Positions 17,032 to 26,260 of a stretch of 64,000 bases of DNA are shown piece after piece. Numbering within the stretch: the stretch's first letter is position 1; each line of letters starts with the position of its first letter. This DNA is from Algimonas arctica. GTDB taxonomy: Bacteria; Pseudomonadota; Alphaproteobacteria; Caulobacterales; Maricaulaceae. The DNA is taken from positions 1-64,000 of the forward strand of contig NZ_BMZH01000011.1 in the NCBI RefSeq assembly GCF_014652695.1, written 5' to 3'. The notes below the pieces were generated by a model, which was not told where the DNA came from, ran no database searches, and saw nothing but the letters and a program-made list of their open reading frames with translations. The translations under genes and the position numbers were made by a program.

Positions 17032-17777
17032 GAGGAACCCTCCTGCGCCTGTGTCCCGTGCAGCGCGAAATGCTTGCGCAGGAGATCAAACGCCGCAGCC
17101 CAGCTTTGGTCAGCGGCAGATTTATTATATTGAAGGCCCATATCCGGACTATTGGCGTCAGGGACCATGAAAGCATGTTGGGTGTTACCAAACGCCATCA
17201 GCGTCCAGTCTCCGCCTGCCGCGGCCATTTCGGCACCAAAGGCGACGACGTGGTCAGGCGGGGCCATCGGATCATCCCAGCCGTGACAAGCAAGGATATC
17301 GGCGGTGATCTTTCCGGGTTTAAGGTCTGGCGCGTCGAGCAGCCCATGGCAGGATATCGCAGCTTTCAAATTGAGCCCGGCCCGCGCCATATCGAGCGTG
17401 CAGAGCCCGCCAAAGCAAAAGCCAATCGCGGCCATCGCGTCCGCATCGACCATTGGGAGAGCGGCGGCGGCTTTGTAACCGGCCTTCAAACGCGATCGCA
17501 GCGCTTTACGGTTCTCTTTGAGCGGACCCATGAAGGCCATTTTCTCATCAAGCGTGTCCGGTTGTGCGCCGTCACCGTAATTATCCAACGCAATTCCGAC
17601 ATAGCCATTGGCGGCCATTTGGATGGCCACCCCTTCGGCAAAATCATCCCGACCTGACCAGGCATGATTGACAAGGACAGTCGGACGGGCGCTGACGACG
17701 CTGTCATCCCAAGCCAGATAGCCGACGCACGTCGTCTCGCCATCTTTATATTCGAACGTTTTGGTGCTGATTGTCAT
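17028..17777 (-). CDS. Dienelactone hydrolase family protein
   Basis: A 249-aa alpha/beta hydrolase. The nucleophile elbow is G-F-C-F-G-G, with cysteine as nucleophile as in dienelactone hydrolases. A following H-G-W-D-D and Q-H-A-F-M supply the likely Asp and His. The natural substrate is unknown; many members are general esterases. I use the ATG at 17777 (M-T-I-S-T-K-T-F-E-Y) rather than 17801. It is the first gene of a three-gene operon with rnd and rluA, each overlapping the next. Confidence 0.85.
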   Translation of the reverse strand: MTISTKTFEYKDGETTCVGYLAWDDSVVSARPTVLVNHAWSGRDDFAEGVAIQMAANGYVGIALDNYGDGAQPDTLDEKMAFMGPLKENRKALRSRLKAGYKAAAALPMVDADAMAAIGFCFGGLCTLDMARAGLNLKAAISCHGLLDAPDLKPGKITADILACHGWDDPMAPPDHVVAFGAEMAAAGGDWTLMAFGNTQHAFMVPDANSPDMGLQYNKSAADQSWAAAFDLLRKHFALHGTQAQEGSS

Positions 17778-17926
17778 GCGGACCTTCAATATTTCCCACA
17801 ATAATTAGAAGGCCGATAGCCTGTCCCGAGAATAATCTAAACCCCTGCCTTGCCCGAAACCGCGCCCTTAACTGAAAATTGACTCTATTCGGGCATTCTC
17901 ATCCCAAACTATTTACGGAGACTGTC

Positions 17927-18775
17927 ATGTCCGCCCGCCTTTTACTGCTTGGAACGTCTATTTTGCTCGCGTCATGCGCGACGGCACAGGAGAATCCGAA
18001 TTACCAGCATTCGACCAAATATGGCGTAAGCCAGACGCAAGTTGCCACGAACGGCACGATCACGCCCAATACGACGCCCCGCGTTCAGACGGCAAGCGCG
18101 CAAACGGATCCGCGAGTCATGCAGACAGCCGACCCACAAACGTCGAGCCAGTATGGCGCGCCAACCCATCACGCCGGAACGCAGACGAACGTGACCCATA
18201 CGCACGCTATGGGGGCGGATCATCATCTATCTGCGCCACACGCGATAGAGAGCGATCATATCCAAACGGGTTATGTCGGAAATGAAGGCGTCACGCTCGC
18301 GGCCGCCAATCCGGCGCCGCCACAGACATCACCGACAGAGCGCGCCTATAATTCCAACCAAATGCAAGGCACGCCGGGCTATGAGATGATGCGCGCGCAA
18401 CAATCTGCGGACGACTACTCTGCGGCGCCTGCTCCGGAATACACACCCTATACGCCGCCTCTTGCGACACCACCGGCCGCGACGGGACCGCGTCAAATTA
18501 CCTATGATTACGGCGACAATGTTAGCGTGAGCGACACAGGGTCCAATCGGTCCTCTGGTCCGAGTTATGATCAAATGAGTGACCAAGGCCGGACAGGCAC
18601 GGCGGCGAATATCGCCACGGGGCAATCCTATATGGTGCGTGAGGGCGATACGGTTTACTCACTCTCTCGTCGTCTTTGTGCGCCGATGGCGGATATTACG
18701 ACGGCCAACGCAATCGGCGGGGATTATGCCATCTCCATCGGCCAAACACTCTATTTGCCTAATTCCCGCTGCTGA
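17927..18775 (+). CDS. LysM-domain lipoprotein
   Basis: A 282-aa secreted lipoprotein. A signal peptide ends in the lipobox L-L-A-S-C (Cys at about 17). A long disordered middle, rich in Gln, Thr, Ala, Pro and His, follows (residues 20-225). One C-terminal LysM module (Y-M-V-R-E-G-D-T-V-Y-S-L-S-R-R ... I-G-Q-T-L-Y-L-P) binds peptidoglycan. No peptidase or amidase domain is seen, so it is not an NlpD-type activator with an LytM domain. ACGGAG (17915-17920) precedes the ATG at 17927. It could tether the outer membrane to the wall or scaffold other wall proteins. Confidence 0.8.
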   Translation: MSARLLLLGTSILLASCATAQENPNYQHSTKYGVSQTQVATNGTITPNTTPRVQTASAQTDPRVMQTADPQTSSQYGAPTHHAGTQTNVTHTHAMGADHHLSAPHAIESDHIQTGYVGNEGVTLAAANPAPPQTSPTERAYNSNQMQGTPGYEMMRAQQSADDYSAAPAPEYTPYTPPLATPPAATGPRQITYDYGDNVSVSDTGSNRSSGPSYDQMSDQGRTGTAANIATGQSYMVREGDTVYSLSRRLCAPMADITTANAIGGDYAISIGQTLYLPNSRC

Positions 18776-18888
18776 TCCGACGCGGGTTTTCATGCGATTA
18801 ACAGGCGTCCGTCCACGGACGTCTGCAATCTCTAGCTAAATCTGACTTTTCAGGTGCATGACAGCGCTGTCTCCGCTAGCTATGGGTC

Positions 18889-20292
18889 ATGCGGAAACGA
18901 TTTGCCAAAATTCTTGCCACGCTTGGTCCAGCCTCAGCGGCGCCGGATACAATGCGATTGCTCCATGATGTCGGGGTCGATGCGTTTCGGCTGAATTTCA
19001 GTCATGGCAGCCATGACGACCATTTGGCGAACATCACAGCGATCCGGAATATTGAAAAAGAGACTGGGCGTCCCATCGCCATTGTTGCGGACATGCAGGG
19101 GCCAAAGTTACGTGTTGGCGAAATGGGAGCCGGACTTGAGCTGCGCTATGGTGACACCGTCACGCTGCGTCAGTCCGAGGGTCCTTCCGACGGCGACATT
19201 GTTCATACCCATCCCGAACTCACAAAAATACTCGAAACCGGGCTGGTGCTAAAATTTGACGATGGCAAACTGCAAGTGACCATGCTCAACCAGACCGAGG
19301 CGCGTGTGGATGTTCCCGGGCGGCTCAAATCCCGCAAAGGAATTAACGTCGTTAATGCGGTTCTGCCTGTCAGCGCGATGACGGATAAAGACCGTGTCGA
19401 TTTAGCCTTTGCGCTGGACCAAGGTGCAGATTGGATTGCGCTTTCATTTGTTCAAAATGCGCAGGACGTCCTTGATGCGCGCAAGATCATTCTGGCACAT
19501 CCGAGGGGCGACAAAGCCGGGATCATTGTGAAGATCGAAAAACCGTCAGCTGTCGAAGATTTACACAGTATTCTGTCAATCGCGGATGCGGCCATGGTCG
19601 CGCGCGGTGATCTGGGGGTCGAGCTTCCGCTCGAAGAGGTCCCGGTTGTGCAGCGAAAAATCATCCGCAAAGGACGCGAACTCGGAAAACCTGTCATCGT
19701 CGCTACGCATATGTTGGAGTCGATGATTGACGCCCCAACCCCGACACGCGCCGAAGCCTCCGATGTGGCGACCGCCATCTATCAAGGCGCGGATTGCGTC
19801 ATGCTGAGCGCGGAAACGGCCGTCGGGCGTCACCCGGCGACAGCGGTCGCGATCATGGACCGGATCATTACGGCGGCCGAGGGTGACCCGACCCTCTGGG
19901 AACATTTCAAGCACACGGAATTGCCCCATGAGTCCAGTGCGGAAGACGCGATCTCCCGCTCAATTGAGACCATCGCTCGGACGATCAACGCGCAAGCCGT
20001 GTTTGGCTACACGCGCACAGGATCGACTGTGCACCGCATTGCCCGCGAACGTCCGCCATGCCGGATTATCGGCCTGACCCCGGATTTACGCACCGCGTCC
20101 CAGCTTGCGCTCGTCTGGGGCACGCATCCCGTTGTGACAGAGGATCCAGAGAGTTTCGAAGCGATGCTGGATCATGTCCGCAGCATTGCGGCCGATGTCG
20201 GTCTTAAACCGGGCGACCGCATTATGATTAGCGCGGGCGTCCCCTTTGGCGTGCCGGGCACAACCAATACGCTCAAGATTGATACGGTTTAG
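18889..20292 (+). CDS. pyk: Pyruvate kinase
   Basis: A 467-aa glycolytic enzyme converting phosphoenolpyruvate and ADP to pyruvate and ATP. Conserved pieces are F-R-L-N-F-S-H-G, the I-V-K-I-E-K-P catalytic lysine strand, M-V-A-R-G-D-L-G-V-E-L-P and A-T-H-M-L-E-S-M. The C-terminal allosteric domain is complete. The residues around the active site resemble K+-activated enzymes, but effector use cannot be read from the sequence. It stands alone, with 113 bases upstream that lack an obvious promoter match. Confidence 0.97.
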   Translation: MRKRFAKILATLGPASAAPDTMRLLHDVGVDAFRLNFSHGSHDDHLANITAIRNIEKETGRPIAIVADMQGPKLRVGEMGAGLELRYGDTVTLRQSEGPSDGDIVHTHPELTKILETGLVLKFDDGKLQVTMLNQTEARVDVPGRLKSRKGINVVNAVLPVSAMTDKDRVDLAFALDQGADWIALSFVQNAQDVLDARKIILAHPRGDKAGIIVKIEKPSAVEDLHSILSIADAAMVARGDLGVELPLEEVPVVQRKIIRKGRELGKPVIVATHMLESMIDAPTPTRAEASDVATAIYQGADCVMLSAETAVGRHPATAVAIMDRIITAAEGDPTLWEHFKHTELPHESSAEDAISRSIETIARTINAQAVFGYTRTGSTVHRIARERPPCRIIGLTPDLRTASQLALVWGTHPVVTEDPESFEAMLDHVRSIAADVGLKPGDRIMISAGVPFGVPGTTNTLKIDTV

Positions 20293-20501
20293 GCCGCAAG
20301 CGCTCCGCCTCCTTCAGAGAAAAGACGCCGGCACACGACCGCTCGTTTCGTCCGCAGCCCTGTTTTGCAAAATCGAACGAAGGTCGATTGTTGGCCAATC
20401 AATATCCTCAGTCACTGTGCAACGGTTTGATGATCTAACCGTATGGCAAGATTAGGCCTTGTGACACCGCAGGCTGGGGTAATGAGGGCACAGACCGCGC
20501 T

Positions 20502-21833
20502 ATGACACAGAACGGAAACGCGTCACTCCCAGAGCGGATCATCATAATACTCCGTAGTTTCTGGGCCAAGCCCATCATGGCGGTTTTATTTGCAACGGGC
20601 TTATTGTCCCTGACATTGTGGTTGGATCACGCAGGCCTGTCCGCCCGCATCGGGGCCATGCCGTGGCCGTTTTCGATGACCGGTGAAACAGCCAAAGAAG
20701 CCGCGACGAGCCTCGCCGGGATTGTCACGGCGCTTCTCGTTTTATTCTTTTCGATCACGCTGATTGTTCTCACCTTAGCCTCCAGTAGCCTGGGCGTGCG
20801 ACTTATTGATCGCTGGATTGCGAACCGGACGATCCAGACCAGCCTATCCTTGCTCCTCGCCTTATTGACCTATTCAATTCTTTTAATTGGTGCGGTTGAT
20901 CCGAGCGGTGTCGATGACCGTATTCCGCGCCTGTCCGTCTTGACCCTGATGGGGTGGCTTGTGCTGACGCTTGTCTGGCTGGCCTACGCGTTCCATCATC
21001 TGTCGCGGCGGATACATGTCGACACGTCCATCGTCGAAATTGGCCACGATCTGCGCGATGATCTCACAAGTATTTGCGCGTATACTGTTGCGACGTCACA
21101 GGTTCCAGAGACCCCCGCGATAGAGATTTACGCGCCGAAAACCGGTTATGTTGAGCATATTAATTTGGATCAATTGATTAAACTCTGTCGCAACCAAGAT
21201 GTTCGGGTCCAGCTCAACTGTCAGGAGGGAGACTTTCTATTCCAAGGCGATGCTCTGTTACGCATTTGGCCTCAGGGCGCCTCTGGCGATATCGCCGACA
21301 CCCATCAACGTGTGATCTCCAAAGCCGTCTCCGTCGGGGGCTTTAGAACAGATCGTCAGGGCGCCCGGTTCAGAACCATGCTCCTTGCGGAAATCGCGGC
21401 GCGCGCGATGTCCCCCGCCGTGAATGACTATTATACGGCCTATACCTGTATCGACCATTTGGCGGGTGCCTTCGCGCCGTTTCTCGCCAATGCCGCACTT
21501 GATGGATGGATGGTGGATGAAGACGGGCGTCCGGTTTTAGCGCTTAATCGCCGCCCGACGCCCGCGCTGTTAGATAACCCGCTGCGCATTATCCGCCATT
21601 GCGTTGCGCCTTATCCGGCGATGTCGCTGTATATGGGGTGGGTCTTGGTGCGTCTGATCGATCAATGCGCGCAGACCCTTGATGCAGAGTTTCTAGAGGC
21701 ACAGCTCTCCCAACTGGTCCGCGCCGCATTGGATAATACCGACCTGACGGAAGACCGCGACGCGCTCAAAGCCTTGCTTGACGCGCCGCGGGATCATGAG
21801 GGTATTTTAGAACGCCTTAAAGCTTCGCGCTGA
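20502..21833 (+). CDS. DUF2254 membrane protein
   Basis: A 443-aa protein with four hydrophobic segments in the first 170 residues (around 20-38, 68-92, 112-132 and 145-165), then a soluble C-terminal domain. The second segment, L-F-F-S-I-T-L-I-V-L-T-L-A-S-S-S-L-G-V-R, and the later A-A-R-A-M-S-P-A-V-N-D are typical of DUF2254, a family of unknown function. Its stop lies inside the 3' end of the convergent TonB receptor gene (17-bp overlap). Confidence 0.8.
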   Translation: MTQNGNASLPERIIIILRSFWAKPIMAVLFATGLLSLTLWLDHAGLSARIGAMPWPFSMTGETAKEAATSLAGIVTALLVLFFSITLIVLTLASSSLGVRLIDRWIANRTIQTSLSLLLALLTYSILLIGAVDPSGVDDRIPRLSVLTLMGWLVLTLVWLAYAFHHLSRRIHVDTSIVEIGHDLRDDLTSICAYTVATSQVPETPAIEIYAPKTGYVEHINLDQLIKLCRNQDVRVQLNCQEGDFLFQGDALLRIWPQGASGDIADTHQRVISKAVSVGGFRTDRQGARFRTMLLAEIAARAMSPAVNDYYTAYTCIDHLAGAFAPFLANAALDGWMVDEDGRPVLALNRRPTPALLDNPLRIIRHCVAPYPAMSLYMGWVLVRLIDQCAQTLDAEFLEAQLSQLVRAALDNTDLTEDRDALKALLDAPRDHEGILERLKASR

Positions 21834-23856
21834 CTGTGAATCGCACGTTTCGACCCGGCAAGGGCACCGTGTCTTTCAGAAACGAGGTGTGCTGACGGGC
21901 GTCTCTATCAAGTAGGTTGTGGACCCCGACGGCAAAGGTCATGCGATCACCAAAGCGATATGTGCTGAATAGATTGACCAATGTATAGCTCTGCGTTGCC
22001 CGCTCGAAGGCCGCCGTACGGTCCTGCCTGTCGTTCCAATCCACTTCGGCCCGTAAGGACAGATTATCTGTCTTGGCTTCCACGCCTGCGAGGATCGAAA
22101 GCGGCGGGATACGCGGTAAGTCTCCGGCGTCAGTCTCCGCCCGCACATATTCCGCCAATCCGTCAACGGAGGCGGACCAAGTTCGTCCCGTGTAGAGGTC
22201 CAGCGCGCCTTGCACTTCGAAGCCATAAAATTTGGCGTCAGCGGCGGTGGACTGGAAGACGGGCAATCCATCTTCTTCCGCGCCTGTTTCCCGATTGAAA
22301 ATAAAGTCCTCGTAATCGGTATAGAACAGATTGACCGTCAGGGAATGACTGCCTTCACGGTGGCGGAACGCGAGCTCACCGCCTGTCGAAACCTCTTTAC
22401 CTAATGTCGCATCCCCCACTTCGAACGCTTCGGTGGCGAGGTGCGGGCCGTTCGAAAATAATTCCTCTGTTGAGGGCGCGCGCTCAGACCGGAAGACTGT
22501 GCCGCCAATGCGGATGGCATCATTGATGTGCCGGTCGAGGCCGACCGAGACGGATAGTGCCGTGAAATCAACGTCGCGATTGAGCGTATCATCCGTTTGC
22601 TGGGTGACTTCGATCCGACCCGCCCCCTCAAGGTGCAAGGGGCCCTGTTCCCACTCATGGAACGTATAGGCGGCATATTGCTTTGTGGTTGTCGGCGGGA
22701 CAAAGGCTTCGTCGCCGATTGCGGCGAAATCGCGCGTACGGAGTTGCACCCCATGCGCGGCCGTCCAATTGCCGCGTTCGGCTTGGATCAATTCTGCGCG
22801 GGCTTCGAACCCTTCATTGGTGAAGACTGTGCCGACGACGCCCGGGCCTTCAAATTCGGTATGTGTATAATCAGCATAGCCGCCAAAGACCTGAAAGCGC
22901 TCAAACAGACCGTCCATGTCGACGCTACCATTGACGTCAATCCGGGTTTGGCGAAGGCCGATGGTGACGTTTTCGTCTTCCTCTTCGCCGCCCTCGCCAT
23001 GATCTTCATCGTCATGACCCTCATCCTCATCCTCATGCGCGTGTCCGCCGGGGATGCCGTAATCTGATTCAGAGCGGTGAAGGGCCGCGCCAAATTTTGC
23101 GCGTTCGCCGATCCAGCTTAATCCGATTGTGCCGGATTGGCTTTCAACGAAACTATTGGGCAGGCGGCCCCGGACTTCGGCCTCTTCTTCCGCGCGCAAT
23201 GCGGCGCTCTCGGCAAAGTCGGGGATACGGTAATCATTGGCGTTACGGGTCGTCCCGTCGAGATGAAGGGCGAAATTATTGCCAATGGCTTGATCAATTG
23301 AGGCGGCGGCTTCGAACCCACTATCGACGCTGCTCGCGCTCATCCGCAGGTTCGCTTCGGTGCCATCAGGCATCACGTCGGGAATGCGCTCATCAATGAC
23401 ATTGACGATCCCGCCTGCGCCAGAACTGCCGTAGCGCAGCACACCGGCACCGCGTAAAATTTCAATCCGTTCCGCTTGTGCCGGTTCAACCGAGACGGCG
23501 TGGTCAGGGGAGGCGGAGGACGCATCGATGGACCCGATACCATTGGTCAACACACGGACCCGGTCCGATCCTTGACCGCGAATGATTGGACGTGAGGCGC
23601 CTGCGCCAAAGAAGGTCGAGGACAGGCCGGGCTCATATTTCAGCGTTTCGCCGATGGATGACGCTAAGCGTTGATCCAGATCAGCCCCGCTAATGACGGA
23701 AACGCCTGTAATGGCTTCGTCAACAGAGCGGGCGAGAGGGGAGCCTGTGACGATAATTTCGTCTTCAAACGGGAGTGTGTCTTGGGCGTGTGCTGAAACG
23801 GCAAGGGACAGGCTCAACAGAGCCACTTGGGCAGAACCCAGAAGATATTTGGACAT
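21817..23856 (-). CDS. TonB-dependent receptor, ZnuD-like (zinc uptake)
   Basis: A 679-aa outer-membrane receptor. A signal peptide (M-S-K-Y-L-L-G ... A-H-A-Q) precedes the TonB box region (D-E-I-I-V-T-G) and plug domain with R-P-I-I-R-G-Q-G-S-D-R-V and D-H-A-V-S-V-E-P-A-Q-A-E-R-I-E-I-L-R-G, followed by a beta-barrel. An extracellular-loop segment at about 22960-23058 is extremely rich in His, Asp and Glu (H-A-H-E-D-E-D-E-G-H and onward), as in Neisseria ZnuD and its relatives that import zinc. The ATG at 23856 is chosen because the signal peptide starts there. It follows a small exported-protein gene in the same unit. Zinc is an inference; cadmium, nickel or heme are less likely alternatives. 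Confidence 0.85.
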   Translation of the reverse strand: MSKYLLGSAQVALLSLSLAVSAHAQDTLPFEDEIIVTGSPLARSVDEAITGVSVISGADLDQRLASSIGETLKYEPGLSSTFFGAGASRPIIRGQGSDRVRVLTNGIGSIDASSASPDHAVSVEPAQAERIEILRGAGVLRYGSSGAGGIVNVIDERIPDVMPDGTEANLRMSASSVDSGFEAAASIDQAIGNNFALHLDGTTRNANDYRIPDFAESAALRAEEEAEVRGRLPNSFVESQSGTIGLSWIGERAKFGAALHRSESDYGIPGGHAHEDEDEGHDDEDHGEGGEEEDENVTIGLRQTRIDVNGSVDMDGLFERFQVFGGYADYTHTEFEGPGVVGTVFTNEGFEARAELIQAERGNWTAAHGVQLRTRDFAAIGDEAFVPPTTTKQYAAYTFHEWEQGPLHLEGAGRIEVTQQTDDTLNRDVDFTALSVSVGLDRHINDAIRIGGTVFRSERAPSTEELFSNGPHLATEAFEVGDATLGKEVSTGGELAFRHREGSHSLTVNLFYTDYEDFIFNRETGAEEDGLPVFQSTAADAKFYGFEVQGALDLYTGRTWSASVDGLAEYVRAETDAGDLPRIPPLSILAGVEAKTDNLSLRAEVDWNDRQDRTAAFERATQSYTLVNLFSTYRFGDRMTFAVGVHNLLDRDARQHTSFLKDTVPLPGRNVRFTVSAKL

Positions 23857-23931
23857 GGAATAGACTTCACAAAAGAGAATAAGGTCAGGCCGCACCCAAG
23901 AAGGCGGGGGCCGAGATAAACGTGTGTGAGT

Positions 23932-24228
23932 CTAGTGGGGTGGGGCTCGCGGCGGCGGGGCACGGGCCGGATGCGTGCTATCAAAAGCGACGGTTTTGGT
24001 TGGACTGAGCGTAACGACCGGGGTTTCAACAGCTGGAATTGTCGTTGTTTCCAGCGGCACAGGCGTGACGGCCACATCTTTGCCCAAAACAGACACAGAA
24101 CAGGCGACGCCGTCGTGCGCGTGGTTTGTGCCAAACTCGACAGTGTGCGCCGACGCCATACCCTGCGCGAACAGGAATAAAGCGGCAAACAGGACGGCAA
24201 GCGTCTTGATATGCGGGAAACGGATCAC
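23932..24228 (-). CDS. Small exported protein, DUF2946-like, upstream of the ZnuD-like receptor
   Basis: A 98-aa protein: signal peptide (ending near M-A-S-A), a short His/Asp/Cys piece (H-A-H-D-G-V-A-C), a Thr/Val/Pro-rich stretch and a C-terminal A-R-A-P-P-P-R-A-P-P-H. A terminal R-A-P-P motif and scattered His/Cys recall DUF2946 proteins, small periplasmic proteins often encoded with metal transporters; this assignment is tentative. It starts at GTG 24228 with no Shine-Dalgarno, and a promoter would place the transcript start on that GTG (leaderless). It is followed by the receptor gene in the same direction. Confidence 0.55.
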   Translation of the reverse strand: MIRFPHIKTLAVLFAALFLFAQGMASAHTVEFGTNHAHDGVACSVSVLGKDVAVTPVPLETTTIPAVETPVVTLSPTKTVAFDSTHPARAPPPRAPPH

Positions 24229-24263
24229 AAACGTTATCTAATCACATTGAAGGGCCAGATCAA
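24229..24263 (-). promoter_or_regulatory. Candidate promoter with overlapping metal-regulator-like palindrome
   Basis: On the minus strand, TTGATC (24263-24258), 17 bases and TAGATA (24240-24235) form a plausible -35/-10 pair. The GTG start begins 6 bases after the -10, so the mRNA may be leaderless. Overlapping the -10 is the imperfect palindrome GTGAT-TAG-ATAAC (24233-24245, one mismatch). Zinc uptake genes are usually repressed by Zur through AT-rich palindromes of this kind, but I cannot verify the consensus here. Confidence 0.45.
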
Positions 24264-24279
24264 GTCGGCAGAGTCAGCC

Positions 24280-25620
24280 TTACATCAACGTCGGATCGAC
24301 ATATTTCTCGACCACTTTTTTGATCGTGAGGCCCTGCACAATGATTGAGAAAATCACGATGCCGTAGGTCGCGGTGAGAATCAGCGGTTTATACTCATTA
24401 TCCGGCAGGCTCAGCGCCAGCGCGACAGAGATACCCCCGCGCACACCGCCCCACGTCAACACGGGGATCGCGCCTTTGGTAAAGGTCTTGAATGTGCCGA
24501 GTGTTTTCATTGGCACGTAAACGGCGCAGAGGCGCGCCATTAAGACGAGCGGAATCGCCATCAGCGTGATCAGCCCGAATTGCGGTGACAGACCCAATAC
24601 GAGCAGTTCCAATCCGATTAGCAAGAACAGCACGGAATTGAGAATTTCGTCGATCATTTCCCAAAATCCGAACAGCGCCGTGCGGGTGTTTTCACTCATC
24701 GCGAAAGCGGCGCCGCGATTGCCGATCATCAGGCCCGCGACAACAACCGCGATGGGGCCTGAGAGGTGATGGCCGAGAATATCAATGCGCTGCGCGATGG
24801 CATAGGTGCCAGCAACGAGGGCAAGGCTGATCAAGATTTCAATCGCCGCTTCGTCGATCCGCTCCATCATATGATAGCCGACCCACCCGGCGATCAAGCC
24901 GAGGGCAGCGCCGCCAACAGCGTCGACCATAAACAGCTCGACTACGTCCCATACGCCGATACCCGCTCCGGGCGCAGTGGCCATGATCGGTCCGGCGAAT
25001 AAGGTTGGTTCCAACATCGCATGCGCCGCCGCCCCGCCTGTCGCGATCGCGAGAATTAGCGTGAAAATGACCACGCCGACCCCATCATTAAACAGGCTCT
25101 CGCCCGCAATTTTCGTCTCCAGCGTTTTGGGCATTTTGACCGTTTTGAGAATCGACAACACGGCCACCGGATCGGTCGGGCTAATCAAAGCGCCGAATAC
25201 GAGTGCCCAGATATAGGGGAGCTCGACGTTGAATAGGTCGGCCAGCAACCAGAACCCCGTGCCGACAATAAAGGTCGACATCACAACGCCCAAAGTGGCC
25301 ATGAGGCCAATCGACCATTTCGCGCTTTTCAGCTTGGCAAAATCGACATGGAGCGCGCCCGCAAACAGCAAGAATCCGAGCATGCCCTTCATCAGGGTTT
25401 CGTTGAAATCAATCTGCCCGATGGCGCCGATTAGCGTTTCATAGACTTGCAGGCCGGGGATGACAGCGTGCAGCGCAATCACAAGAAACGACGCCACAAG
25501 CGCCATGACCAACAGGCCAATTGTGTGCGGGAGTTTGAGGTAAGCCCGGTTAAACCAGGACAGCACTGCCGAGAGCACGAGGAGCAGGGCAGCAATTTCG
25601 AATAAGGACAACATGGGCAC
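24280..25620 (-). CDS. Cation:proton antiporter, CPA1 / NhaP type
   Basis: A 446-aa inner-membrane protein with about 12 helices. The CPA1 hallmarks are visible: I-S-P-T-D-P-V-A-V-L in the core and G-E-S-L-F-N-D-G-V-G-V-V-I-F, whose Asn-Asp pair is the ion site of electroneutral Na+(K+)/H+ exchangers. There is no long C-terminal regulatory domain. It starts at ATG 25620 (an ATG two codons later is equally possible). Na+/H+ exchange for pH and salt homeostasis is the likely role. Confidence 0.85.
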   Translation of the reverse strand: MPMLSLFEIAALLLVLSAVLSWFNRAYLKLPHTIGLLVMALVASFLVIALHAVIPGLQVYETLIGAIGQIDFNETLMKGMLGFLLFAGALHVDFAKLKSAKWSIGLMATLGVVMSTFIVGTGFWLLADLFNVELPYIWALVFGALISPTDPVAVLSILKTVKMPKTLETKIAGESLFNDGVGVVIFTLILAIATGGAAAHAMLEPTLFAGPIMATAPGAGIGVWDVVELFMVDAVGGAALGLIAGWVGYHMMERIDEAAIEILISLALVAGTYAIAQRIDILGHHLSGPIAVVVAGLMIGNRGAAFAMSENTRTALFGFWEMIDEILNSVLFLLIGLELLVLGLSPQFGLITLMAIPLVLMARLCAVYVPMKTLGTFKTFTKGAIPVLTWGGVRGGISVALALSLPDNEYKPLILTATYGIVIFSIIVQGLTIKKVVEKYVDPTLM

Positions 25621-25691
25621 TGCTAGCAGAGGTGGGACAGGGAGGGGAAGCCGTCCTTTTTAAATTTTAGACGGATGAGCGCGGTAATTTC

Positions 25692-26240
25692 TCACGCAGT
25701 TTTGCGCCGCACCATTTCAAAACTGATAAATGACGTGCCAATGGATAGGGCGAGAAGTGATAGCGATAAAAGCAGATATCGAACGAGACGGTATAGTTGC
25801 AAGTAATAGTCGAAGACTCTGTCGTAGTAAGCGAAGTCAAACTTAGACAGTAAGGAGGCAAGCTCAACCATCTTTGCGGGTGTGTTGAGGCTCTGAAGAC
25901 GCAGTTTCGATGCTTCTTTATCCTTAAAGTATTGACCCTCCGATTTTGCTGCTTCGGATAGAGCAACCACAAATGGATGATTCTTCAATTCTGGCTGCGC
26001 AGAATACATTAAGGCGGTCATCACCCTATTAGAAAAGTCGAGTTCAGCTGAAATGAGCGCCTCTTGATCAGCCGTTTTATCTAAATTGAGAATAAACCGG
26101 TAATCATGCCGGAGATTTATATAAAGCCCGTTTTCCGTGATGAGCGGGTTTAAGCCGTCCACTTTGTTGAACGTTAAAGCACCAAGCATGGCGCTGATCG
26201 CCAAAAGTGCGCAGCTCAGAATGAGCGACGCGCGGACCAT
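25692..26240 (-). CDS. Hypothetical membrane protein with two terminal helices
   Basis: A 182-aa protein with one helix at each end (residues 3-24 and 155-176) and a mainly helical, charged domain between them, probably in the periplasm. Aromatic-rich F-A-Y-Y-D-R-V-F-D-Y-Y-L precedes the second helix. This is a sensor-like or chemoreceptor-like topology, but no cytoplasmic signalling domain follows. I do not recognise a family. It lies between the antiporter and the DUF4167 gene, all on the minus strand. Confidence 0.5.
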   Translation of the reverse strand: MVRASLILSCALLAISAMLGALTFNKVDGLNPLITENGLYINLRHDYRFILNLDKTADQEALISAELDFSNRVMTALMYSAQPELKNHPFVVALSEAAKSEGQYFKDKEASKLRLQSLNTPAKMVELASLLSKFDFAYYDRVFDYYLQLYRLVRYLLLSLSLLALSIGTSFISFEMVRRKTA

Positions 26241-26260
26241 ATTTTGTCAGAGCTTTACAG

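Noticed and set aside
20293-20501. Possible small gene or RNA between pyk and the DUF2254 gene
   Set aside because: No convincing reading frame, hairpin terminator or conserved motif.
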